Of a stretch of DNA of 64,000 nucleotides, positions 10,421-20,413 are shown piece after piece. Origin of the DNA: Leishmania martiniquensis (lineage: Eukaryota > Euglenozoa > Kinetoplastea > Trypanosomatida > Trypanosomatidae). A program made the translations under genes and the position numbers. Under the pieces are notes generated by a model. It saw nothing but the letters and a program-made list of their open reading frames with translations, was not told where the DNA came from and did no database searches. Position 1 is the stretch's first letter. Each line of letters opens with the position of its first letter. The DNA lies in contig NC_090161.1 in NCBI RefSeq assembly GCF_017916325.1, forward strand, positions 124,001 to 188,000, written 5' to 3'.

Positions 10421-12068
10421 GGCGGCTACTCGGGCAGGTTCCAGTTCAGTCGCGCTGCTGCTTCGAGAGCCTCCTTGTATCTCTTGGCAGGCATTCAAGC
10501 AAGCGAGCGGCGGCGGCGGGGGAGGGGGGTAGACGAGCGACACGTCTGCGCGAAAAAGAAATACGGAAAACGGCACTGCTGACAGTCCTACTGGGACGGG
10601 AGCGGCAGCTGCGTGGGCGTGGCGGTGTCTGTGCAGCAACGAATGAGCAGTTCGGAGGTTGTGCCTAATGGGCAGCCAGAGGAAGACCCGTAGAGGAGAG
10701 AGGGGACAGAGGGGGTGAAGAGACGTCGCAGGTGACATGGTAGGCTATCGGCGATACATGAGCGTGACGGTGCGCAGCTGGTCACAGCGCTGCTTCATCA
10801 GCAGACGGGGGGAGGCTGTTGGGGGAGGGGTGGGTCGCGCCACCGCCATGAAGGCCTGCGGTAAAGCGTCTGCAAGGAGGGAGGTGGATTGGGGGAGGGA
10901 AAGATGACACGCAGAGATGAAGAAGCGGACATCCTCGCGAATTTACTGTCCTCTATCGAGTCGGGCCATCCGCTCGCTTCGCGCCGTTCGTCTTTACAAC
11001 CACAAAGGCAAACACAAACGTGACAGCAACGAGACGGTAACGGCGGCGGCCTCTGCGCATCGCTGAGCAGTCCAGCGATTCACGCCAGCACTCGGCGCTC
11101 TCCTGCCGTTGGCGTGCTGCATCGCACACGTAAGTTCCTGTGCACTTCTTCCGGATGCACTCTCCTCTCATTTCCGTCATTTCGCTAGTCCAATGGAGTG
11201 CCAATGGGTGAGAGCGGGGGGGCAGCCAATGGCTATCGCTTCCCACGAAGGGGCACACGCTGCGACGTTCGCCCTACCCCCTCACGTTTGACGACTGCAT
11301 TTTGGTCATCCTCGTTCCCATTTCCCGTCACCGCACACGAGCACACGCACAGGCATCCTCGCCTCGTAGTCCCTTAGGCGGGGGGAGGGGAAGGGAGAGC
11401 CGAAAACGGAAAGATGAGGCGGTCCACTATGGTTACGACAGTGCCACACACACACACATACACACACACACACTACCTTCCGTTCGCACCTCCGCGTTTA
11501 TATATATATATGTGTGTGTGTGTATGTGCGGCATGCATTAGACGCCCCCCTCCCTCCCTCACTCCTCCCCTCATGCACACACATACGCACAAATTTTCCC
11601 CGTTTTTTTCTTCTCTTCTTCCGATTCCCTTCGTATCCGCTTAGTGGCAGTCGCCTCATGCCAACGACGCCGCCTGCCTGCCTGCCTCTTCTCTTGCCCA
11701 TCACCACCGTTCCTCGAAACAGATCACCTGTCAGCAACAGAGAGGGCGGAAGGCGCCTTTGCCAAAAAGTGGTGAGGAGCGCACCGGCGTCTGTTGTACT
11801 GCTCTCCCCCATTCGCTCCAGCATTCCTGCGTGTGCTCCGTTTTCTCACTGAAGCACGGCCAAAGCGTTGCCAATTCGATGGGCGCAAAATCCAGCGCGA
11901 CAGGTATGGATGCAGAGACTCATCAAACCTCCACGTCATTCCGCACCTACACACACACACGTTTCTTCAGCCCCTTCTCAGGGGGCTGTAGGAAGAGGAA
12001 GAGTAGGGGGGATAGGACGCGGCAGACAGAGGCAAGATACAGTCATCGTAACATGCGCGTCGAACACT
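10421..12068. other. intergenic, 3' UTR of ATP synthase c and leader of the unknown
   Basis: No supported gene. It contains (CA)n at about 11449-11473, (TA)n(TG)n at about 11501-11526, four CCTG tetranucleotides at about 11673-11687 and a pyrimidine tract upstream of 10420. Confidence 0.5.
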
Positions 12069-12389
12069 CTACGAGAAGAGCATGAGGAAGGCGAGCATCA
12101 GCGCAAACAGGCCGATGGCCTCCGTCAGGGCGAAGCCGAGAATGGCGTAGTTGAAGAGCATCTTGGTCAGGTTAGGCTGGCGTGCGCAGGAGATGAGCAG
12201 GCAGCCGAAGATGGTCCCAATACCCAAGCCAACGCCAGCGAGGGCAATGGCGGCGAGACCGGTGCCGACGTAGTGCAGGCCCTGGACGGAGATCGCCACT
12301 GTGGAGGCCTGGCGAGGGGCAATCACGAGCGCGCTGGAGGCAGCAGCCCCGCGGCGGGCGACGGGCTGGGCAAGGACACGGCGCATCAT
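12069..12389 (-). CDS. ATP9: ATP synthase F0 subunit c (ATPase subunit 9), mitochondrial
   Basis: Forms the proton-translocating c-ring of mitochondrial F1F0 ATP synthase. The 106-residue precursor begins with a basic, Arg/Ala/Ser-rich presequence of about 28-30 residues ending near APRQAST. The mature hairpin follows. Helix 1 has a Gly/Ala-packing pattern ([18 protein letters not shown], residues 42-59), the conserved polar loop ARQP is near 69-72, and helix 2 carries the essential carboxylate at Glu90 in [18 protein letters not shown]. The length fits the family. Two adjacent ATGs (12389 and 12386) are possible starts. The open frame beyond them is a pyrimidine-tract translation. Some trypanosomatids carry several c-subunit genes with different presequences; only one is in this window. 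Confidence 0.96.
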   Translation of the reverse strand: MMRRVLAQPVARRGAAASSALVIAPRQASTVAISVQGLHYVGTGLAAIALAGVGLGIGTIFGCLLISCARQPNLTKMLFNYAILGFALTEAIGLFALMLAFLMLFS

Positions 12390-13350
12390 TCTTGGAGCAA
12401 GTCGTATGACGCTGTTATGCGGAAGGGAGCGACAGGGGCAGCCGCGTGTGTGTGGAGGGGGGAAAAGGCAGCTGAAGATGAGAAGCGCACGGCAGGTGGC
12501 GGGAAGAAGAAAGAAAACGCGGAGGCAGAGGGGACTGGCAGGACGGGTCGCGAAGAATGTCGAGGCGGAGAGGCCGTGGTGGACCAACTCGGCACATTGT
12601 CCGTGTGCCGGTGTGCCGAGTTAGGGGGCGGGATGGGGAGATGAGGAGATGAGTAGGCAAGTGCAGGAGCGCGTGCGAGAGAGGAGGGGTGAGAGAGAGC
12701 ACCTAGACGACATGAGCGTTCTTCCCGTGCGAGAGGTGCAAGAGCAGTTACGCAAAAGCAGCAAGAAGAGAAAGGTAGGTGGGGGCATAGGAAAGGCAAG
12801 CGACACGCGGAATGCAAGCTCGCGCCTGTGTGCAGCTGCAGCAACTATAGTACTAGCTTCAGCGCAAGGGCGCATGAGGGTTGCGCTGCCTTTCCTCTCG
12901 AAGCCCTTCCCTTCGCGCTGTTGGCAGCCAGTCACTGATGACCGGCCACATATCTTTAACAGCTGGGTCCTCGGGGACGGACGTTTTACGAGTGTAGGCG
13001 CATCTCTGTGCGCGTCTGCCCACGTTTTAGTAGGTGGACGCCCGTTATTCGGCTCGCCCTCGGGAGCCGGGGGAGGTGGTGAGGATCCCCACGCCGCATC
13101 GAAGAAAAAAAACTGAAACAGTGATGCGGTGAGGGCCATGGCAGGCCGCGAGAATGGCGCCTCCCCGCCCCCCTCCCCAACACATACACTCTTTCAGCGG
13201 TGTTGCCAACGCCACTTTCCCCACGTTAGGGAAGAAGAAAAGCCCCAGTGGCATACATCCACGCCGCCGCGCTGGGTGTGAAAACTGAGCGAAGAAGGGG
13301 CCGACAGCGACCGCGTGAGCGCCCCGGTCTGCGCGGCACTCAAAAGCGGC
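12390..13350. other. intergenic between the karyopherin and ATP synthase c
   Basis: No supported gene. The plus strand is purine-rich over about 12470-12780, corresponding to coding-strand pyrimidine tracts upstream of ATP synthase c. No repeat element recognised. Confidence 0.5.
12412..12413 (-). other. candidate spliced-leader acceptor AG for ATP synthase c
   Basis: Reading the coding strand, pyrimidine-rich sequence (GCCTTTTCCCCCCTCC, then CTGCCCCTGTCGCTCCCTTCC) is followed by ATAACAG. This leaves a leader of about 22 bases before the ATG at 12389. Inference only; a second AG lies closer to the ATG. Confidence 0.4.
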
Positions 13351-16287
13351 TTACAAGAGAAGGACAGCAAAAGTGCTCATGACGCGTGCAAAGTGAGGCG
13401 AAAACGATGGAACATCCTCGTCGCCTAAGAGCTCGAGCAGCATCTCCGACGCAGCGCGATCCTCCGCACCCTCATCATCGGTACCTGCCACGGGCACTGT
13501 GGCACCGCTTGTCGCCGCAACACCCCCCAAGGCCCGCTGCACCATCGCCTGGTCATCACCCGAAAGTGGGACCGGAGATGCCAAGCATAGTGCTTCTAGA
13601 AGACGCGCAAGCGCCCGGCTCACCAACGCACTCGGTGACACGTCAAGCAGCAGCACCAACTGCTCCAGCAGTTGCGAGTAGGAGCCGGATGGGGTGCACG
13701 AGTGCACTGCGGCGTGCACATGAGCCGCCAGCTGCTGTCGCAGGTGCTTCTCGGCGCCATTGGCAGATGCGAAGCTCAGCGCGAGGACGACAGCCAACGG
13801 AATCGTGTGCTGCTCTGCCTGCACATCACTGGAGAGGACCAGCGCCTGTGCCGCGTGTTGGCAAAGCAGCGCACGAAGGGGGCCCGCGCTGGTGCACGTT
13901 ACGGCAAAAGCTACGGCCGTGACACCACCGCAGAGCTCTGCCGAGAGACACTCGCGTATCGTTCGCATCCATGCCTCCAGATGCACGGGCGACACCACCT
14001 CCTCTGCCTCCGTTTGCTGAAGCAGGAGGAGCGTGTATACGACGCGGAAGACAAGCGGGAGCATGCCGAAGTCCCTCGCGGTGTGCTGCAGCGCCATTTG
14101 CAGTGCCTCGCCCGCAGCGGGGGCAAAAAAGCAGCGGGACGATTGGGCCATCACAAGCAGCAGCTCCCATGCGCTGTCCTCCGCCCACGCTGTCATTGCG
14201 CTGCCCGGCAACGTGCATGGGACAATGACGCTAGGCAGCAGCGACCAGATGACAGCGTCCGAGTCGCCATGGCGAACGCTGCTGCCGAGGCACTCCAGCA
14301 GCATGCCTATCGAGCCCCACGCGCCTGCGCCATCGTCGCCGTCGCTTACGTCACTCGCGTCCCCGCCGAGGCCGGCGGCGGCCGGGTCAACGGCCCTCGC
14401 AGCCCGCGCCTCGCAAGATTTGATCATGATAAGTGCCGGGGGGAGGAAAAGTTCCACGAGAGCGTCGCCCTGCGTCTGAACGGCGCCCTTTTCGATGAGG
14501 ACATGCACCAGTCCTGCCAGAGCCTTGAGAGTGGCCGGGCTCTGCACTCGAGAGAGCAGCTCCTGGATCGTGAGCAGTACCGTGTTCACCATGGTTGCCG
14601 GCAGGTCTGACAGTGTGAACCGATTGTCCGAGACAAAGTTCTCTGTAGACCTGAGCGCAACAAGCGCCAGGACAATGTTATGTGTGGCAACACTATAGTG
14701 CAGCACTAATTCCAAGGCGGCGAGGACAGTACGCCGGTCCTCCGCGCATGTGACCGACTCACACCACATGCCCACCAGCCACACCACACGGCGGGCGATG
14801 AACGGTGACGTATGCTCCAGGGCAGCGGGGTCGAGCAAGGGGAGCAGTTTTTCGCGGAGGAAGCTGAGGTAGGAAGAGGTATCGTCCGAGGCCATAGTGT
14901 AGTAGCCGATGCCGATCGCGTGCAGGGCCGCCGTGACGTGGAGCCCGTCGCCCCCTTGGAGCAGCTGGTTCACCACATCCCAGGCAGCCGCGAGGCCCGC
15001 GCTGGCGCACCCTGTCGAACCTGTGAAGCCAAGGAAGAGCTGCTCAGTGCAACTCATCGTGGAGGTATCATCGTCCATGTCCACCTCCAGCTCCGCTGCC
15101 ACCTGCTCCGGATGCCTGGACCATTCTGATAGTGCCACCGAGGTCGTTGCGTCTGCCAGGTACGCGCTGACGATGTGCTGCAAGAACGGAGCGAAGTATG
15201 GAGAGGAGGTGTAGCATTGCAGGCAGTGCGCGATAAAGGCGTCACCATCTTCAGCGCTCAGAAGTAGCGTGAAGAAGCGCAGCGCCCGGCACACCGCCTT
15301 TTCCGACACCACATGCCCCAAAGGGCTGCTCACCACGGCCGACAGTAGTCGGAAGATGGAGTGCGCTGGCGGGTCAGACAAAGGCAACGCTGACAACGCG
15401 GATGGCGCCGCCGTCGTCGCCCCATCGCTATCCAGAAAAAACGAAATGCCGAGCTCATGGAGGCGACTGGGAAAGGAGACGACAGTGGCCTCGTGCGTCT
15501 TGAGGGCGTACTCCAGCAGCCGCTGCCGCCTTTGGGCGTTCGGCGAGTCCGGCGCGTCCTGGCCCAGTCCCGCCGCAAGCCGCCATGTCGCTGCCAGGAA
15601 GAATTGACAAAACTCCGGGTCGAACACCCCGCGGCCGAACGTGCGCAGGCTGCACTTGAACAGATACAAGGAAAGCTCATAGGCCTCGAGCATGACTGTC
15701 CCGCCCACAAGACGCGCGAAGATGCCCGAGAGGGGCGCCACAAAGGCGCGACAGACATTTTCAAAGGTGTGGCCGACGCGGCAGCCTTGCATCTCTTTGA
15801 GAAACAAGTGCAGATAGAGCAGCAAGCGCGCGACGCGCTCGTGCGACTGCGCCGCGGTGGCCTTCTCCAGCTCCGACACGTAGCATGTGACGACGTGCTG
15901 TATGGCTGGCGGCAGAGCAGCGAGCTGTGCCTTTCGGGAGCTGCGCTTCGCCATCAGGGCAACTATCCGACCCATCTTCCGCGCGAGCAGAGCTGGCGCG
16001 TGGCCTTCGACGAGGAGGCGCACGTACAGCCGAAGAACTCCATCCTGAGTCTCCTTGGGCACCGCACTGTGCCACGATTCCTCCACAAATGCAATGACAA
16101 GCGTGCAGAGGAAGAAACGAAGCTCCGGCTGCAGCTGCTGAGATGCGATGCCCTCGTAGGTGTGCTGAAGGAACACCGCTGGATCCCGCTCCTGCAAGTC
16201 GCGCAGCTGCGCCGCCGCCTGCTTGCGCGCCGCGTTGTCGGAAGAGCTCCGCAGCACCTCAAAAAGCGTGTCCATCGTCGAGCACAT
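13351..16287 (-). CDS. importin-beta-family karyopherin, importin-11/Kap120-like
   Basis: A protein of 978 residues made almost entirely of amphipathic helices, the size and texture of a HEAT-repeat nuclear transport receptor. The N-terminus (MDTLFEVLRSSSDNAARKQA, then AQLRDLQERDPAVFLQ) matches the opening HEAT repeat of importin-beta proteins. FLCTLVIAFVEESWHS stands where the family has a [LV]K.....W segment. A later ATAAQSHERVARLLLYLHLF resembles the RS-x-R-x-x-x-x-LL-x-LY region of importin 11/Kap120. It should carry cargo through the nuclear pore under Ran-GTP control. The subfamily call is tentative; exportin-type relatives are possible. The first ATG is at 16287, another is at 16275 (MDTLFEV), and the frame upstream starts with GTG. 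Confidence 0.65.
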   Translation of the reverse strand: MCSTMDTLFEVLRSSSDNAARKQAAAQLRDLQERDPAVFLQHTYEGIASQQLQPELRFFLCTLVIAFVEESWHSAVPKETQDGVLRLYVRLLVEGHAPALLARKMGRIVALMAKRSSRKAQLAALPPAIQHVVTCYVSELEKATAAQSHERVARLLLYLHLFLKEMQGCRVGHTFENVCRAFVAPLSGIFARLVGGTVMLEAYELSLYLFKCSLRTFGRGVFDPEFCQFFLAATWRLAAGLGQDAPDSPNAQRRQRLLEYALKTHEATVVSFPSRLHELGISFFLDSDGATTAAPSALSALPLSDPPAHSIFRLLSAVVSSPLGHVVSEKAVCRALRFFTLLLSAEDGDAFIAHCLQCYTSSPYFAPFLQHIVSAYLADATTSVALSEWSRHPEQVAAELEVDMDDDTSTMSCTEQLFLGFTGSTGCASAGLAAAWDVVNQLLQGGDGLHVTAALHAIGIGYYTMASDDTSSYLSFLREKLLPLLDPAALEHTSPFIARRVVWLVGMWCESVTCAEDRRTVLAALELVLHYSVATHNIVLALVALRSTENFVSDNRFTLSDLPATMVNTVLLTIQELLSRVQSPATLKALAGLVHVLIEKGAVQTQGDALVELFLPPALIMIKSCEARAARAVDPAAAGLGGDASDVSDGDDGAGAWGSIGMLLECLGSSVRHGDSDAVIWSLLPSVIVPCTLPGSAMTAWAEDSAWELLLVMAQSSRCFFAPAAGEALQMALQHTARDFGMLPLVFRVVYTLLLLQQTEAEEVVSPVHLEAWMRTIRECLSAELCGGVTAVAFAVTCTSAGPLRALLCQHAAQALVLSSDVQAEQHTIPLAVVLALSFASANGAEKHLRQQLAAHVHAAVHSCTPSGSYSQLLEQLVLLLDVSPSALVSRALARLLEALCLASPVPLSGDDQAMVQRALGGVAATSGATVPVAGTDDEGAEDRAASEMLLELLGDEDVPSFSPHFARVMSTFAVLLL

Positions 16288-17928
16288 CACTCCAGATGCA
16301 CTCCCCGTGTATGGCCTCACAGCTGAGGAAGAGAGAGGGGAGGAAAGTCACCAAACAACAACGTCGAGGGACGACATGAACGAGCCACGCGCACCCGTGA
16401 TGAGCTTAGGCGGGCGGCACGGGGGCTCGATTGGCAGGGCACCACAACGCAGCACGCACGCAGGAAGGGGTACGCCCCCACCGCCGAGCGAGATTTTGCG
16501 CGGAGCTGAAAAACTGAAAAGCATAGATCGAGGTCAAGACGAGGTGAAGTGAGTGGGTTGGAAGTGCAAGCATCGCGTCCAGTAGGCAAAGACGGGCCTC
16601 ACGTTGCCGACGGAATCGGAACGCAGGTCCGAGAAAAGGGTCTGAGCGGGTGGAATAGGGCCAACGCACCTTGCCGCGGCTCCTCCGCCCTTCAGGAAGA
16701 CTACCGGCGCCCATGGGCGCCTCCCTCCTCCCTCTCCTCTTGCGAAGATGCAAGTTCCTCGCGAAGGGGGAGAGAGGGGGGGCGTGGGGGTTGTCCCCTC
16801 CGCTTCCCTTCTCGTCAAAAGTAAGGCTGTGCATCGCCCGCCTTCCTCCTGCCTACGGAAGGGGGAGTGAGGCGCCGGACGATGCCACGGCCCTTCGGTC
16901 AGCATTTCACAGACGCCCCAATGCGTGGAAAAAAAAAGGGAGCCTGTGCTGGTGTGCGGGGAGAGGTTGACCGTCGTCAACACGCACGACAAGCTTCCCT
17001 TTCCTCTCTGTAACTGTGTGCCTGTCTTCTCGTCAACGAGGTGGGGCAGAGGACACCAAGAGGTAAACATGCCGCTCGATGCGAGTGAGAGACGCAGCCT
17101 TTCCGGCCCGCGCATTCGAAACCGTCGAAGCTGAGTCGAGCACGACCGTGCCCCCCTCTCAGCCATGTCACTTGCGGCCCATCGCCGCACGTTGGTGCAA
17201 GGCACCGGTAGGCACAAGCGCCACAGCGACGCGCCGACCCCATGACCAAAGCACACATCCTGCGCCAAACCTCATCCATCTCATCCACCTCGCCTCACAG
17301 CCGCCCCACCTCTCCCTACGATGCCGGTCAACACCCCAGGCGGGACTCGCGCAGGGTAGGGCAGGGCCGCCCACACCAGTGGGCACTCTCAGAGACGCGT
17401 GAGATAGATTCCGCTCCCTCAGACACCTCGCCCCTCATTGGAGTCGTGGAAGCGCGTTCACTGCCGCGAGTCGCTCCGCCGCAACGCCGTCCACGACCTG
17501 AACGCCGGCATCAGCAAAGGCGCACAGCTCTGACCTCCACACCGCGTCGATGCCTCGCCTTGTCACCACCACCAGCGGCTCCCCACTCGCAAGGGATGAG
17601 CAGGGGGGCTCATCTACGCCACCACAGAATGGGCGCGGGACCCCCTCTCAGATGTCACACGTACAGAACGCTTCGCCTTCCACAATGGTGGGCGGAGGAG
17701 ACGGAGTGCGAAGGAAGCGGTTGTGCACTCAGCGAGCCCATTCAAGTGCGACACACAATCGACAAGAGAGGGCCATGAGGCCTTCATAAAAGGGCGAAGA
17801 GGCAGCCGAGTCCCTTCCCCAGGGTCAGCTCACATCATCGCCAGCATACGCCAGCCACTTTATCTGCCCCCCTCCCCCCGCTCCATCCTTTTCCAAGACG
17901 CAGTGGGCGAGCGGAACTAACGTCTCAC
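16288..17928. other. intergenic, long 3' UTR of GPN2
   Basis: About 1.6 kb without a supported gene. The part at about 17291-17392 shares short blocks with the 3' UTR near 58000 (entered separately), so it may hold a decayed SIDER-like retroposon. A minus-strand frame at 16534-17268 has no domain and is not accepted. Confidence 0.5.
17291..17392 (-). repeat. candidate decayed SIDER-type element, copy 1
   Basis: Plus-strand blocks CTCACAGC (about 17294-17301), ATGCCGGTC (17321-17329) and AGTGGGCACTCTCAG (17378-17392) recur in the same order and similar spacing at about 58001-58087, with the last block matching 14 of 15. Both lie in 3' UTRs of minus-strand genes. Leishmania 3' UTRs often carry degenerate SIDER retroposons, which would explain this. 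The true ends were not determined. Confidence 0.3.
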
Positions 17929-18933
17929 TTAAAAAAAGTTGCCCATAGCGTTGTCCACCTCTTGAGTGAGGCGCAGCATCATCTCTTGGTTTTGCACGTC
18001 CAGCGGTACATAGCCGACCAGACCGTAGCCCTCCACCACGTCCATCAGTAGCCGAGTATAGCGGTACACACGGCCGCCGTGCTTCTCCAGGTCGAGATGT
18101 GCCAGCCGCACATCCTCAGCGCGCTCCTCCGGCGTCAACTGAGGCACCGGCTGCGCAGCGGTCACGAAATGCTGCGCCATGCGATGCTCATACCGGCGAC
18201 GTTGGAGTTGTCGCCGCCACAAGCGATCCATGTTCTCAGACAGCATCGCGGATGCGTTGAGGTACGTTGCGCCATCGTCGCCGGTGTCCTCCAGCACCTC
18301 GGCTGGCAGCGTGTCCCACTTACTCAGCACATTCACGTGCGGCAGCTCGTGGTCGATCATCGTCGCCAGCGACAACACGCACGAGGAGACGTAGGTGGGC
18401 AGGTCGCGTGTTGCAATCCCAGCGTCGACAAGGTGTACCGTGCACAAGCTACACTGCAGCTGCTTTGCCAGAGCACGGGTGAGGGCTGGCATGATCGGTG
18501 CGTCGATATAAAACTCCACCTGCCCGGGGCAGTCAATAAGCAAGTACGGTGCGCGCAGCATCCTACCCCCACTCGCAGCGCCACCTGCACCCGCGGAGGC
18601 GCGCATTTCCGTCGCTAGCACCTCCTGCACCCGACGCTCCGCCGCCTCCTCGATTTGGGAAATGATCCAGTCCACGTTTGCCCGCATCACTGCAGCACCA
18701 AACATATACGCTCCGTTGGGGCCCAGACCCTCCTGTTCCATCACAGCAGCGTGGTCGACAAGCTCACGAATGTCGACGTCGCATGGGTATGGAAAGACGT
18801 CCTCGTTGGCGGGATCGAGGTTAAGCACGATGACCGGTCGCGTTGGGTCGTACACGCTCAGGAACTGCCTTTTGCCTTCGCAGTACGTCGTCTTGCCACT
18901 CCCTGGCGGGCCGCAAACGAGCTCACCAAACAT
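17929..18933 (-). CDS. GPN2: GPN-loop GTPase 2
   Basis: Small GTPase of the GPN family, which in other eukaryotes acts in cytoplasmic assembly and nuclear import of RNA polymerase II and III. The 334-residue protein opens MFGELVCGPPGSGKTTYCEG, with the P-loop at residues 8-16. NLDPANEDVFPYPCDVDIREL follows, and then the diagnostic GPN triplet in GLGPNGAYMF (71-73). Later come DCPGQVEFY (switch II) and VLSKWDTL, the guanine-specificity position. GPPGSGKTTYC and LGPNG match GPN2 better than GPN1 or GPN3. The start is ATG 18933, which gives the short N-terminus usual for GPN2. Five upstream codons are open but begin with GTG. Confidence 0.93.
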   Translation of the reverse strand: MFGELVCGPPGSGKTTYCEGKRQFLSVYDPTRPVIVLNLDPANEDVFPYPCDVDIRELVDHAAVMEQEGLGPNGAYMFGAAVMRANVDWIISQIEEAAERRVQEVLATEMRASAGAGGAASGGRMLRAPYLLIDCPGQVEFYIDAPIMPALTRALAKQLQCSLCTVHLVDAGIATRDLPTYVSSCVLSLATMIDHELPHVNVLSKWDTLPAEVLEDTGDDGATYLNASAMLSENMDRLWRRQLQRRRYEHRMAQHFVTAAQPVPQLTPEERAEDVRLAHLDLEKHGGRVYRYTRLLMDVVEGYGLVGYVPLDVQNQEMMLRLTQEVDNAMGNFF

Positions 18934-20413
18934 GAACGGGTGCGTCACGCCTACGTTTATTCGCTTAGTTCAAGATGAATGTACTGCCGTGTGCGCAAGG
19001 CTGTAAACAGCAGGGGCGGCAGCGGGCAGTGGCGCACCGCCAAAAAATTTAAGCACGCGCTACGTCGCCCTCTTACAGGAAAGTCAAACAAGCCTGTCCG
19101 CAAAGGGGCAGGGGCCACACGTACGCACGCGCAAGGGCCAATTGTGGTGCACGCACACCAGCAAGGGCCCGAGCAGCTGCATCGCACACGCGGAAGGAGA
19201 AGGGACACGCCACGGAAAACAGACAGAGAAGCGTGCCGAGGGGAGGGAAGGGAGAGGAAACGAGGGTGGGTGGAGGCTGCTGGCGGAGAGACGGGCCGGC
19301 AAGGGAGCCGACAGCTCATCGGCACAGACATGTGCTATCAGTGGTTATGAGTGCCGGCATATGTTCTTGTTGCTGTTGCGGCACGCTTACGCTGCAGGCG
19401 AAATCTATCGGCTTTGCAGATGGCGCACCAGAGGGGAGGCGGAATGGTGATGAAGAGAGGCACACACGCACCTGTCACCGACGGCTCGATCACCTGTCGG
19501 CTCTCCCCTTTGCCTTTCGCCACTGCCCTGAGCGGCGCTCTTCATGAGTTTAGAATTCGTTCCTCAGTTAGTGTCGCCTTACTCGTCTTCCTGCGCCCCT
19601 TGCGCCTCCACCCTTTTCCCGTGTGCGCCCTCCTTCTGCCGCCCAATGTTACTCGCGCCAGAGCATCAATGGCCCCGGCCAACCAGAAGCGTGAGCAGGG
19701 CGCGGCGCGACAGAGCGGGGGCGGGCGAAGGGCGAATGACGATTAGGCGCCCACTGCAGAAGGCATTACATGAGATCAGGTGCACCCATGCATGCACGGA
19801 GTGAGTCGCTGTCGAAGATTCAGCGATGCCATGCATGCCTTTCCACACCTCTCACCCTGCACCGGCCCCACGGACGGGGTCCGCTAAAGTATCCCCCAAC
19901 ACTGCCAGCATGAGAGGTCCGATACAGCGAGAAGCGGGACAGCCTCGGAGGATGAAGGAGGGAGGGTCAGCGGACCCCCTCAAGGGATGAACCCGTCATC
20001 GCAGAGAAAGGGGAAACGGCAGTGAGCGTCGCGACGAGCGCTATCGGTGTGATGTCGGCGCTGCAGCAGGGCGGTGTCTAATCGAGGGGGGCGGGGGGAG
20101 CGGAAGAGTGCTGAAGTGTGGGCGAGAAGAGTGAAGCGCGCGTCTGCACTCCACCCTCTCCGCCCCAGCCTGCCGCACTGCATCTGCTGTGAGACCGCCC
20201 CTCGCACATCAGAGGCGTCTCATCACACAACGCCATGGGGACGCACATGAAGCACACCCACCGCGTGGTGCGATGGCACTCCTGTAGAGGCACTCTTTCT
20301 GCCAAAGAATGCCGGTCGTCGTGGGCTTCAGCCACGCGCGCAGGGGGCCTCTGGGTTTCTGCGTGGCGCTTACTCAGCCTCGATTTTCCCCAATGTCCTC
20401 CTTGGTGGCACTG
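18934..20413. other. intergenic between the poly(A) polymerase and GPN2
   Basis: No supported gene over about 1.5 kb. The plus strand is purine-rich at about 19190-19320. Small open frames on both strands lack recognisable domains. Confidence 0.5.

Noticed and set aside
13672..14610. 312-codon plus-strand open frame
   Set aside because: Lies wholly antisense to the karyopherin gene in a GC-rich region; composition is Arg/His/Gln-rich and no domain is visible.
16534..17268. 244-codon minus-strand open frame upstream of the karyopherin
   Set aside because: No recognisable motif, overlapped by other frames of equal quality, and located where a leader and the GPN2 3' UTR are expected.
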